Part shown: positions 44,858 through 53,854 of the stretch, one piece after another
Layout of the letters: each line of letters begins with the position of its first letter
Numbering within the stretch: position 1 is the first letter of the stretch
Assembly: GCF_016724845.1 (NCBI RefSeq)
Contig: NZ_CP068082.1
Coordinates: 1,178,001-1,242,000, forward strand
Direction: 5' to 3'
DNA length: 64,000 bases
Source of the DNA: Sphingobacterium spiritivorum
GTDB lineage: Bacteria > Bacteroidota > Bacteroidia > Sphingobacteriales > Sphingobacteriaceae
Translations under genes and position numbers: made by a program
Notes under the pieces: model-generated
What the model saw: only the letters and a program-made list of their open reading frames with translations
Told to the model about the DNA's origin: nothing
Databases searched by the model: none

Positions 44858-46672
44858 ATGATGTCCAGATTTGATTTATTAATCTGTCTCTTTATTCTTA
44901 CGACTTTATCAGGCTGTAAAAAGATTGATATTCCAAATAAAGAAACTAAGCCTGACGAACAGCAGGTCACCCTGCGTTTGCTAATGCCGCAAAATAGCAG
45001 CAATCTGGGTACCTATGCCATCAGCGAGATCGATCAGAACAGTATCCACGGCTTAGATGTACTGGCTTTCCGTGTGGCCGATGACGGAAAGGAATACTAT
45101 GCTTATCACAAGAAGGCGGTATTATTACGTCCCGGTGACAATGCAACAACGATAGACTTCCATGTGGATCTGCTCAAGAGTACAGACAAATTTCGTTTTG
45201 TGCTCATTGCCAATGCAGCAACACAACTGCAGACCGCCCTTAACGGTCTGGCCGCCAATGCCGAAAAGGAAACGTTGATGACCCGTATGGAGTATGGGGT
45301 CACGACCAAATGGAATGCCGGCAGTTCCGGTAATTTTACTCCGCTGCCTATGTGGGGAGAGAGTATGATGATCGATGGTATCAACAACAATACTCAGAAA
45401 TTTAGTGTGAACATGCTCAGAAGTCTGGCCGCCATAGATGTGAAGGTGACGGCCAATGATTTTGTGATGACACAGGTGTATGTATACAATATGTCCGGCA
45501 AAGGTCTAATAGCACCTGTTGGGGGTAACTACGATGCCGCTGAATATAAGGTCAAGGCTCCCAGCATACCTGCAGGCACAAACAAGCTTGTAGCCCAGCC
45601 TTATACATCGGCTACAAATACGTTGGCAGGCGAAATCTTTCTTTTTGAAAGTACGGCACCGGGCAATACAGGTGACAGTAATGCGACAGGACTGGTTATA
45701 GCAGGCAAGTATGCCGGTAGTAGTGACATTACCTATTATCGTGTGGAACTCACCGATGATCAGCAAAAGCTGCTGCCTGTACTGCGCAACCACCGATACG
45801 CCATTGACATTACAAAAGTACATGCCGCAGGTTTCTCCAGCCAAGCACTGGCCTGGGCCAGTAAACCTGTAAATATGACAGCCACCGTAACCGCCTGGAA
45901 TGAAACCTCAGTAGCTGACGCAAATATACCAGCTGTACAGTACCTAAAGGTAGCTATCCCAAAAGTAGAACTGAGCGGTTTGCAGGGCCAAACAACTTTC
46001 ACCATATGGACCAATGCGCCTACGCCTGCGGTAAACCTGGATTTGCCAACGTGGCTGGTTAAACTGGACGAAGACAGGGATGGTGATAAAATTACCTACT
46101 CGTTTCATGTCGACGAAAATAACAGTGCGACGGCAGTACGGTCGTCAACTATTGGTGTGCGGGTGGGTAGTATCATTGGAAAGCTAGAAGTAAAACAGGG
46201 GGCCAGGCCTATTGATCTGGGGTCCGGTTTCGGCTTTTATGTATTTGCTGGAGATGTGCCCGATGCCGGATTTTGGTATAAGGTGGCAAATGTAGAAAAA
46301 AGCATTTCTTCACCATTGGACGCATCTTTAACACAGAAATCAGGAGACCCTTATCCTGAGAGTTGTGTGGCTATTTGGGGACAAGGTGCCAGGTTACCTA
46401 CGTTCACTGAACTTAGGCAGTTAATGCCAACTGATGCTAATGCACGTAAAGAAATATATAAGACTATTAGTGATGCCGGCGGAACAGCCCTATTGGATAA
46501 CGCTATTGATCTGTGGATATATATGTCTTCCTCTGCCAGACCCTTTTATGCAGATCAATACAGAGCGATTAAAGCAGGCGGTGCAGCAGAGGAAAATTTT
46601 TATAGTAAATCCGGAGGATGGAATAATCAGTGGTATGGAAATTCCAGAGGTCGATGTGTACTATCTAAATAA
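44858..46672 (+). CDS. Fimbrial tip adhesin 3 (solitary cassette)
   Basis: 604 aa lipoprotein (LSGC, lipid Cys 20; ATG at 44861 is an equal start). Fimbrillin N-domain with LGTYAIS, LDVLAFRVADDGKEYYAYHKKAV, FTPLPMWGES and NMLRSLAAIDVKV. The middle is BACON-like (TTFTIWTNAPTPAVNLDLPTWLV). The C-terminus PYPESCVAIWGQGARLPTFTEL ends in GRCVLSK. No stalk or anchor gene follows, so it is either a spare tip for the stalks of operons 1 and 2 or a reservoir for recombination. Its signal sequence is almost identical to that of tip 1, while its C-terminal half is like that of tip 2, so it is a mosaic. Confidence 0.84.
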   Translation: MMSRFDLLICLFILTTLSGCKKIDIPNKETKPDEQQVTLRLLMPQNSSNLGTYAISEIDQNSIHGLDVLAFRVADDGKEYYAYHKKAVLLRPGDNATTIDFHVDLLKSTDKFRFVLIANAATQLQTALNGLAANAEKETLMTRMEYGVTTKWNAGSSGNFTPLPMWGESMMIDGINNNTQKFSVNMLRSLAAIDVKVTANDFVMTQVYVYNMSGKGLIAPVGGNYDAAEYKVKAPSIPAGTNKLVAQPYTSATNTLAGEIFLFESTAPGNTGDSNATGLVIAGKYAGSSDITYYRVELTDDQQKLLPVLRNHRYAIDITKVHAAGFSSQALAWASKPVNMTATVTAWNETSVADANIPAVQYLKVAIPKVELSGLQGQTTFTIWTNAPTPAVNLDLPTWLVKLDEDRDGDKITYSFHVDENNSATAVRSSTIGVRVGSIIGKLEVKQGARPIDLGSGFGFYVFAGDVPDAGFWYKVANVEKSISSPLDASLTQKSGDPYPESCVAIWGQGARLPTFTELRQLMPTDANARKEIYKTISDAGGTALLDNAIDLWIYMSSSARPFYADQYRAIKAGGAAEENFYSKSGGWNNQWYGNSRGRCVLSK

Positions 46673-47293
46673 TATACATTGAATAACCGGAAAAATCCGT
46701 ATAAAAAAGTATACCATTGTCGGGCTTGTTATATTAAGGAGACAGACCTTTTCTCTCTCCTTCCTAAGGAGAGATCCCGGTAAACCGGGAGAGAGGTTAA
46801 TGATTAAAAGTTGGAAGCAACGCCAGCTAATGCAACGGGCTTTATCCGGTATGCTGTTACTACTTTTGGAATACTCTTAACCGATCATACTACCTTCATT
46901 TTTTCGGATAAAATATGTATTTTCCGGACAGACCATTACGTAAACATAAGTTTAATCAATGCTGTCTTATACTCCGCTATACAGCCCGAATCTCTAAAGT
47001 GACTTCACTATCATGACCTGTTAAAATGACTCTACACACAAATAAAAGAAGAAACATAAAGATCTGTTTTGCTTATAAATAAATACCTTCGAACAAAAAA
47101 TATGGTCAATACAAATTAGATAAGCCTGCAGACACAGTTAAAATTTGAGCGAACAATAGCCCTGTATAACGTATGTAATTGCTGTGCAATTACATACGTT
47201 ATAGCTGCTTTTTCCAATCATTTAATTAATCGTAGCCAGACTCTGACAGAATTGATCGCATAAAGAATTACCGTCTGCATATTGTTTTTTCAG
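46673..47293. repeat. Duplicated intergenic module between tip cassettes 3 and 4
   Basis: 46683-46750 (aaccggaaaaatccgtataa...) is repeated at 49378-49443 after tip gene 4; 46800-47160 matches 44133-44520. Contains hairpin repeat copy E. An inverted repeat gtatgtaattgc/gcaattacatac lies at 47170-47200. No ORF of coding quality. Confidence 0.7.
46749..46797. repeat. Interspersed double-hairpin repeat, copy E
   Basis: Both hairpins intact: ctctccttcctaaggagag and tcccggtaaaccggga, followed by gagaggttaa. Lies between solitary tip cassettes 3 and 4. Confidence 0.8.
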
Positions 47294-47383
47294 AATACAC
47301 TTTATTGGCTATATATAAATCAATCGGAATAGTAAGTCCCCTTATTCGTTACAGATATTTGTAGCGGGAAAAATAAAGTGTAT
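47294..47383 (+). promoter_or_regulatory. Conserved upstream element of tip gene 4 with 12-bp inverted repeats
   Basis: atacactttatt (47295-47306) / aataaagtgtat (47372-47383), again 90 bp end to end. Inside are ggaatag (47326-47332) and cttattc (47341-47347), then atatttgta. Same orientation of the inner part as before tip gene 3. Confidence 0.6.
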
Positions 47384-47507
47384 AAACATAATACACATTT
47401 GGTTTTAAAAACATAATAAATTTTACTTCTTAACTTGACTACTTCCGGATACAGAAGGGCAGATCATATGCTCTGAAATATCTATATAGCGTAGTCCATA
47501 ACTATTA

Positions 47508-49352
47508 ATGGTGATGATCAGCAGATTTGATATATTAATCTACATCTTTATCCTTATTACATTGTCAGGCTGTAAAAAGATCGACAGTCCTGAACAAGAG
47601 AGCAACTCCGGTGAACAGCAGGTAACCCTGCGCTTACTTATGCCTCAGTCAGATAATAAAGCAGGCACCTATGCCATCAGCGAGGCCGATCAGAATAGCA
47701 TCCATAGTCTGGATGTACTGGCCTTCCGTATAGCCGATGACGGAAAGGAATACTATGCCTATCACAAACAGGCAGTATTATTACGTCCCGGTGACAATGC
47801 AGCAGCAGTAGACTTCCATGTCGATCTGCTAAAAAGTACAGACAAGTTTCGTTTTGTCCTCATTGCCAATGCGGCAACACAACTGCAGACCGCCCTAAGC
47901 GGATTGCCGGTCAATACCGAAAAGGAAACATTAATGAGCCGTATGGAATATGGGATTATGACCAAATGGAATGCAGGCAGTTCCGGTAATTTTACTCCAC
48001 TGCCTATGTGGGGGGAGAGTATGATGATCGATGGCATCAACAACAACACTCAAAAATTTAGTGTGAGCATGCTCAGAAGTCTTGCAGCCATAGATATAAA
48101 GGTGACGGCCGATAACTTTGTAATGACACAAGTGTACGTATATAATATGTCCGGCAAAGGTCGAATAGCACCTGTTGCGGGTAACTACGATGCCGCTGAA
48201 TATAAGGTCAAGGCTCCCAGCATACCTGCAGGCACAAACAGGCTGACCGCCCAGGAATACACATCGGGAACGACGGGTCTGGCCGGTGAAATCTTTCTTT
48301 TCGAAAGTACGGCACCGGGCAATACAGGTGATAGTAATGCGACAGGACTGGTTATAGCGGGCAAGTATGCCGGTAGTAGTGACATTACCTATTATCGTGT
48401 GGAACTCACCGATGATCAGCAAAAGCTGCTGCCTGTACTGCGCAACCACCGATACGCCATTGACATTACAAAAGTACATGCCGCAGGTTTCTCCAGCCAA
48501 GCACTGGCCTGGGCCAGTAAACCTGTGAGTATGTCAGCCACCGTAACTGCCTGGAATGAGGTTTCGGTATCTGACTCAAACATAGGTGCCCCACAGTTTT
48601 TAAAATTAAGTATGGACAGTGTTACAATAAAGCGTTCGGCACAGACCTTATTATTAGAGGTACGCACCAACGATTTGTCTGCTATGACACTAACCGATAT
48701 TCCGAATTGGATAACTGTAACCCGTCAGAATGATGCGGAAAAGGCAACTTTTACATTAAAAATCCCAACTTATACCAGTCCATTGCGAGTACGTGTTGCA
48801 AAACTTGCTGTCAACGCCGGACGGATCAAAAAGATCATCACGATTATTCAAAGTCCTCCACCGATAGATATAGGGCTGCCGTTTCTGGTCAGTGGAAGTA
48901 ATCTGTCGGGAGAGAAAATTCCCTGGTATAAACGAGCTAATGTAGAGTATGGAGTATATGTAAATTCGGACGCTTCTCAGACACAGAAGCCAGGTACTCC
49001 ATACCCGGAGAGCTGTGCTGCACTAGGCGCAGGATACCGATTGCCAACATACAATGAACTTATTCAGCTCGTACCTCCAACTTCTCCCTCCGAAAGACAG
49101 AATATAGATTATCAACTTGGAATTAAAGGTGGCTTAGCAATAAATAATGCAAGTTATATTACTGCATATTTGTCATCCTCTACATCTAGTTATCAGGGTA
49201 ATAATAAATGGTACTCCGGTTTAAGTAATGGTTCAGGCGGTGCAGGTACTAATGGTGTATACTCACAAATAACCTATCCTAAAAGTGATTATGTATGGAA
49301 TTACGAAATAAGTCGCTGCATTATGTCAAAAAGCGATGCGCCACCCCTGTAA
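47508..49352 (+). CDS. Fimbrial tip adhesin 4 (solitary cassette)
   Basis: 614 aa lipoprotein (LSGC; ATG at 47514 is an alternative start). The fimbrillin N-domain (AGTYAIS, LDVLAFRIADDGKEYYAYHKQAV, FTPLPMWGES) and the stretch to about residue 350 are nearly the same as in tip 3. The middle beta domain (LKLSMDSVTIKRSAQTLLLEVRTNDLSAMTLTDIPNWITV) and the C-terminus (PYPESCAALGAGYRLPTYNEL, end SRCIMSKSD) are different. It is thus the clearest case of a conserved N-part joined to a new C-part. Solitary, with hairpin repeat copy F 90 nt downstream. Confidence 0.84.
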   Translation: MVMISRFDILIYIFILITLSGCKKIDSPEQESNSGEQQVTLRLLMPQSDNKAGTYAISEADQNSIHSLDVLAFRIADDGKEYYAYHKQAVLLRPGDNAAAVDFHVDLLKSTDKFRFVLIANAATQLQTALSGLPVNTEKETLMSRMEYGIMTKWNAGSSGNFTPLPMWGESMMIDGINNNTQKFSVSMLRSLAAIDIKVTADNFVMTQVYVYNMSGKGRIAPVAGNYDAAEYKVKAPSIPAGTNRLTAQEYTSGTTGLAGEIFLFESTAPGNTGDSNATGLVIAGKYAGSSDITYYRVELTDDQQKLLPVLRNHRYAIDITKVHAAGFSSQALAWASKPVSMSATVTAWNEVSVSDSNIGAPQFLKLSMDSVTIKRSAQTLLLEVRTNDLSAMTLTDIPNWITVTRQNDAEKATFTLKIPTYTSPLRVRVAKLAVNAGRIKKIITIIQSPPPIDIGLPFLVSGSNLSGEKIPWYKRANVEYGVYVNSDASQTQKPGTPYPESCAALGAGYRLPTYNELIQLVPPTSPSERQNIDYQLGIKGGLAINNASYITAYLSSSTSSYQGNNKWYSGLSNGSGGAGTNGVYSQITYPKSDYVWNYEISRCIMSKSDAPPL

Positions 49353-49377
49353 GTATATAAAACAATATGAACAACCG

Positions 49378-49443
49378 ATAACCGGAAAAATCCGTATAAA
49401 AAAGTATACCATTGTCGGGCTTGTTATATTAAGGAGACAGTCC
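49378..49443. repeat. 3' flanking repeat of tip cassette 4
   Basis: Nearly identical to 46683-46750 behind tip cassette 3, including the small stem cgga/tccg and the stretch accattgtcgggcttgttat. Confidence 0.75.
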
Positions 49444-49491
49444 TTTTCTCTCTCCTTTTCAAGGAGAGATCCCGGTAAACCGGGAGAGAGG
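49443..49491. repeat. Interspersed double-hairpin repeat, copy F
   Basis: ctctccttttcaaggagag and tcccggtaaaccggga, then gagaggg. A ttggcg/cgccaa hairpin at 49573-49588, like the one beside copy B, lies 80 nt further on. Confidence 0.8.
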
Positions 49492-49588
49492 GTGAAACGA
49501 ATTCTCCAGGTGTATTGTTTTATTAACGTAGTATCTGTTACTAATTGTCCTGTAAACTTAACTAGTAAACTGTTGGCGGGTACGCCAA

Positions 49589-50199
49589 CTGATGCAAAAT
49601 ATATGCAAACGCTCCCTTTATAGACTTATAAGTTTATAACCTCTTAACATTAAACAGCCAATCAAATAAGCATTATTATTTTATTAAAAAGATCTTCACG
49701 AATATTCCTCACTCTTTTTAGTCTGTAAGTTTGAATTAATAAAACGGTTTCGTATTGGATCATACAAAATCTACTATCATTTTACCTTATTAGTTACAGA
49801 TAAAATCCAGATAAAAAAATTAAAATTAGTGTGTTGTGTTTTTGCCCTTTAATTTCCTACATCAAGGACAGATTTTTAGACAAGCGATCTCTGTCGATGT
49901 AGGAAACCGGGCATATTTTATAAATAATCGGCGATCATAAAGTCAATGTCCTTGTGGACATAACCTTTATCTTTATGCACACATACTACAACGATTTATA
50001 ACTGGCATGCGCAGGTACAGAGATAGTTAAATGAACGATCACGTCAGCTTTAAGATGATATCGAATTGTATACAGAGTTTCTTATGTCTTTCTTTGTATA
50101 ATATCTTGTAAATAAATGTTGGTTAAAACGAGGAGATGAATATCAGCACAAGCACTTGCTGACATGAGTCTTTACCGGTTGAAAATAGTTTTGGTTCTT
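49589..50199. other. Gene-free stretch with a bulged hairpin
   Basis: No coding ORF seen. At 49843-49913 there is a strong nested structure: tgccc/gggca (49843-49847 / 49909-49913), tttcctacatc/gatgtaggaaa (49853-49863 / 49896-49906) and an inner gacaga/tctgtc. This could be a structured RNA; no matching promoter was found. Confidence 0.5.
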
Positions 50200-50319
50200 A
50201 CAACTACTCACTTGCATAGGTAGATATGAATACAATCTTATTCCATAAGATTTTTGCACTAAACTATAGGACCTGAATTTTCAACCACAAGAGTCCGGAA
50301 TAATTTCCGGACTCTTTTA
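50200..50319 (+). ncRNA. Candidate small RNA with terminator
   Basis: TAGTTTTG at 50186-50193 could be a -7 element. The predicted RNA has a perfect hairpin aatcttat/ataagatt (50234-50241 / 50245-50252) and ends in a terminator. The only ORF is 16 codons (MNTILFHKIFALNYRT, 50226-50276). It could also encode that peptide. Evidence is weaker than for the RNA at 19250 because the -33 element is poor. Confidence 0.4.
50289..50319 (+). terminator. Intrinsic terminator facing the plus direction
   Basis: Perfect 12-bp stem aagagtccggaa (50289-50300) / ttccggactctt (50305-50316) followed by T residues on the plus strand. On the minus strand it lies 60 nt behind the DUF3472 gene but lacks a T-run there. 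Confidence 0.8.
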
Positions 50320-50380
50320 CTATTGTCCATTTATATGTATCCAAGCAGATAATTTCCGGTATATGGGAATCTAAGCTATG

Positions 50381-51679
50381 TTATTTGACAGGTAATTTAT
50401 CTATATCAATCTGCGGAGCTTTACCTTTGGAAGGGCGTTCAAATTTCGAATCAACAACAGTTTTGTTTTTAAAAAAACCACAATTTCTCAAATAAAAAGC
50501 ACCATTCGCTACTCCGCCGGCATAATCCAGGCGATATCCCTTGCGGGCTGTCTGATCTGCTGTAAATTTAGCTTTTGTACATTCTACCCAGTTCCCCTTT
50601 TGATCGCGCACCCATTGATTATCGAATTTAACGACACGCTCATAGATTCCTTGATTGGGATTGAAATTTTCCAGAAAAGAGTGAAATCCTTTAAGATAAG
50701 TGTTTGTTTTAGGTCTTTCAAACTGAGCGATCAATTGCCATTTACCCTTTTCAGGAGCATAGAACCAGGCCGTATATTCGGTATAGTCATTTGCTACAGG
50801 ACGGCCTCTTAACAAAAATTTGTAGGTATTACCTGTAATCCAGTTATAACGCAGAAAACTCTGACCTCCGGAACCTTCATTTCCGAATTCACCTGTATAT
50901 ACACCTTCACCTTTAGCTTTCAGTATAATTTTGTGATCATCAGGAATAGATTTCGGATCGTCCGTTGTAAAAGGACTCCATACGGAAAACAGAATTCTGC
51001 GTTCAGTCTTACTGTTTACCTGCATACCGAAGTATCCTCCTGAAAAACCATTAGCCATGTAATAGGATCCTTCCACATCATTACCCTTACCCACGGTAAC
51101 TTCGTTATAATAGTATTCTATATTACCATCAGGCTGATTGTAACCGAGGTGTACAGAAGGTCCTCTACGTCCCCAATAAAAGAAATTACCTTCATTATTG
51201 GGTACAAAATTGGCTGAAGCTATAAAAGATGCAGTGCCTGATACCTCATACCCTTTGATAGCAGCAAAGTTTGCTTTCGGACCTAACGCTTTTAATACCA
51301 CTGCATAGTATCCGGAGTCTTTCACCGTCCAGTGCCCCAGACTGATGGCCCCTGTATTCTTTACAGTAATCTTCTTTTTCTGCTGTCCGATACTGATCTC
51401 ATACTCTCCACCTTTGTTTACAGCATCAATGATTATATTCAGATCAAAATCTCCTTTTTTAGCAAAACGGACAAAAGTCTTAAAATGTATTGCAGGATCA
51501 TTCCATGATTGGATACCCTCATCCGTTACCAGCCCTTTACTATCCGGTAAAGACGGGTATTGCCAGGTATTACCTGCTATCGGCAGGAAAAATTTAGTTG
51601 CACCTTTTTCAACGATTTGCTGCGCAAATACGAAAAGAGGTCCTAAGAAGAGAAACAGCATTAGTTTTTTCATATTCAT
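50381..51679 (-). CDS. Exported DUF5077/DUF3472 protein
   Basis: 432 aa with a signal peptide (LFLFLGPLFVFAQQ). The first part (about 25-150, IPLAGN-like AGNTWQYPSL and FVRFAKKGDFDLNIIIDA) fits the beta-sandwich DUF5077. The main part (about 155-420) fits DUF3472: FFYWGRRGPSVHLGYN, EGSYYMANGFSGGYFGMQVN, FSVWSPF and GQSFLRYNW. Members are secreted and often linked to polysaccharide use, but no activity is established. The gene is alone, with no glycan-utilisation genes next to it. Confidence 0.88.
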   Translation of the reverse strand: MNMKKLMLFLFLGPLFVFAQQIVEKGATKFFLPIAGNTWQYPSLPDSKGLVTDEGIQSWNDPAIHFKTFVRFAKKGDFDLNIIIDAVNKGGEYEISIGQQKKKITVKNTGAISLGHWTVKDSGYYAVVLKALGPKANFAAIKGYEVSGTASFIASANFVPNNEGNFFYWGRRGPSVHLGYNQPDGNIEYYYNEVTVGKGNDVEGSYYMANGFSGGYFGMQVNSKTERRILFSVWSPFTTDDPKSIPDDHKIILKAKGEGVYTGEFGNEGSGGQSFLRYNWITGNTYKFLLRGRPVANDYTEYTAWFYAPEKGKWQLIAQFERPKTNTYLKGFHSFLENFNPNQGIYERVVKFDNQWVRDQKGNWVECTKAKFTADQTARKGYRLDYAGGVANGAFYLRNCGFFKNKTVVDSKFERPSKGKAPQIDIDKLPVK

Positions 51680-51819
51680 ATATTCAGATTTGAGCTAAAT
51701 ATAAAGGAAACATCTTCAACTCATCTCCTGATAAAAAGTACAAAAGCACAAAAAAACCGATTGCGGGTTAAGCAATCGGTTGATTATTTTTATAATATTT
51801 CTATTACAATATGATCAGA

Positions 51820-52806
51820 TTATTTCTGACTGCCTTTATCTCCGGAACCCGGACGGGCTATGGAAGATCGCATATCCGAATCGGCTTGTATATTTTGCAT
51901 CTTGTAATAATCCATTATTCCCAGATTTCCATTTCTGAAAGCCTCGGCCATAGCGAGCGGAACCTGAGATTCTGCTTCAATTACCTTTGCTTTTGCTTCC
52001 TGTGCCTTCGCTTTCATTTCCTGCTCATTGGCGACAGCCATGGCTCTCCTTTCTTCAGCTCTGGCATTGGCAACTTTCAGATCGGCTTCTGCCTGATCTG
52101 TCTGCAGCTTGGCACCCACGTTGTCACCAATATCAATATCTGCAATATCGATAGAAAGAATTTCAAATGCAGTCCCGGAATCCAATCCTTTAGACAATAC
52201 AGTCTTGGAAATACGGTCCGGATTTTCAAGTACTTCTTTATGATTCGCAGACGAACCGATAGTCGTCACGATTCCCTCACCTACACGGGCAAGGATCGTT
52301 TCTTCGCCAGCCCCTCCTACCAGTTGATTAATATTTGCACGAACGGTAACGCGTGCTTTAGCAATCAATTGAATACCGTCTTTGGCAACAGCTGCTACAG
52401 GTGGAGTATTGATAACCTGTGGATTCACCGACAACTGTACAGCATCAAATACATCACGTCCTGCAAGGTCAATAGCAGTAGCGAGTTTAAAATCTAACGG
52501 AATATTAGCTTTATCAGCAGAAATAAGTGCTTTGATTACTCTATTGACATTTCCCCCGGCAAGAAAATGTGTTTCTATATCATTGGAAGTAATCTTTAAA
52601 CCTGCTTTTGTAGAAGTGATCATTGCATTTGTCACCAGAGAAGGTGGCACTTTACGAAGGCGCATCAATACAAGATTCAACAAACTAATCTTCACATTGG
52701 AAAGTTGCGCTGTGAACCACAAATTAACAGGCAAAAGATACAACAGCAGAAAAAAGGCAACAATGCCTCCGATAATAAATAATACTAAGGAAATTTCGGG
52801 ATTCAT
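51820..52806 (-). CDS. floA: Flotillin-like protein FloA
   Basis: 328 aa from the ATG at 52806 ([45 protein letters not shown]); the upstream ATG at 52842 adds 12 unconserved residues. One N-terminal membrane segment, a conserved SPFH-like middle ([54 protein letters not shown]) and an Ala/Glu-rich C-terminal coiled coil ([35 protein letters not shown]). FloA proteins form membrane microdomains. The NfeD-type partner often encoded next to floA is not here. Confidence 0.95.
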   Translation of the reverse strand: MNPEISLVLFIIGGIVAFFLLLYLLPVNLWFTAQLSNVKISLLNLVLMRLRKVPPSLVTNAMITSTKAGLKITSNDIETHFLAGGNVNRVIKALISADKANIPLDFKLATAIDLAGRDVFDAVQLSVNPQVINTPPVAAVAKDGIQLIAKARVTVRANINQLVGGAGEETILARVGEGIVTTIGSSANHKEVLENPDRISKTVLSKGLDSGTAFEILSIDIADIDIGDNVGAKLQTDQAEADLKVANARAEERRAMAVANEQEMKAKAQEAKAKVIEAESQVPLAMAEAFRNGNLGIMDYYKMQNIQADSDMRSSIARPGSGDKGSQK

Positions 52807-53042
52807 AACTCTTTTTAATTTCAGATTCCTTAAAGATAACATAATTTATTTAAATCTCTTCCGATCTGTTTCCCCATTAATTTCCAAGAATTAAAAAACA
52901 ACATTACTAGTTGATTTACAGCTACATAATGGAAATAAAAAAAATCCACATTAGAATAAAACACAAAAAATATAGTGTAATTTTATATCAGTTGTAAATG
53001 AACTCTATTAACCGGATTATTGATCTTATGTAGTGTTAAAAA

Positions 53043-53834
53043 ATGAATATTTTCCCTGTTTTTGATCAGAATACCAAGCAGGTAGCTTTTGGTCATTATA
53101 CTTTTGCCCAATCAGGATGTAGAAACCCTGATGCGATATGCCATAAACCTATTCTGAAAAAGAATATATCCACTAAAAACAGAACACTTCGACTTTGGAA
53201 TTTTCAGTCAGAAGCAGATCGCCGGATCCGCATTCCGGATTGGCTTTTACAACCGGACTACAGCTATCCCAACATTCCTGAAAAAGCTACAGACATACTC
53301 TCCTCTCTGTATAGATTTCTTATTAAAGAGGCGCACCATGTAGCTTCAAACGCTCTTTTTACGTTACACTTTTGCTGTAATCGTATAGTAAATGTGCTTT
53401 TCAGACATATAAAACAATACATAAGCACGCAATTGACAATATTCGCAACTTCCTTTTTTCTAGGTTTTTCAGACTTTACAAAAAATATGTTGCAGAATAA
53501 TTGTAAAAAAACAGCATCAGAGAACAAATTAATATCACATTTCAGTAAAATTTTTAGAAAAGGAAAAACTATCTTTGGTATCGTTTTTGGGGATCAACCT
53601 AATTTGTACCGTCAAAAAAATAAGGCGACATCAATATCTAAAATTAGCATTGATATTAACCTGAGAAAAACGACTATCTACTATGAAATTCAAATGAGTG
53701 GGGATGATTGTTCTGAATTTATAATGATATTCAATATCAAAAAATTTGGAATTCAATCAGCTAATTCCCATTCCTTATACGACAAAGAGTTATCTGCTAA
53801 AAGTCAGACTTTAGGCAGTTATGCTCTTATTTAA
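53043..53834 (+). CDS. Uncertain ORF, hypothetical protein
   Basis: 263 codons open, with no recognised family. Residues 50-95 (LRLWNFQSEADRRIRIPDWLLQPDYSYPNIPEKATDILSSLY) have plausible protein character. The rest is rich in Lys, Asn, Phe and Ile as expected from AT-rich DNA. It ends 20 nt before the hybrid kinase gene. If not coding, about 1 kb upstream of that gene is empty. I see no signal peptide and no second supporting feature. Confidence 0.35.
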   Translation: MNIFPVFDQNTKQVAFGHYTFAQSGCRNPDAICHKPILKKNISTKNRTLRLWNFQSEADRRIRIPDWLLQPDYSYPNIPEKATDILSSLYRFLIKEAHHVASNALFTLHFCCNRIVNVLFRHIKQYISTQLTIFATSFFLGFSDFTKNMLQNNCKKTASENKLISHFSKIFRKGKTIFGIVFGDQPNLYRQKNKATSISKISIDINLRKTTIYYEIQMSGDDCSEFIMIFNIKKFGIQSANSHSLYDKELSAKSQTLGSYALI

Positions 53835-53854
53835 TCTTATTCTTACTTTGAGAA

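Noticed and set aside
49336..49623. 95-codon plus-strand frame after tip gene 4
   Set aside because: Runs through the hairpin repeat and 3' flanking repeat; no coding character.
49800..50320. tmRNA or RNase P RNA gene
   Set aside because: None of the conserved ends or core motifs of either RNA was found.
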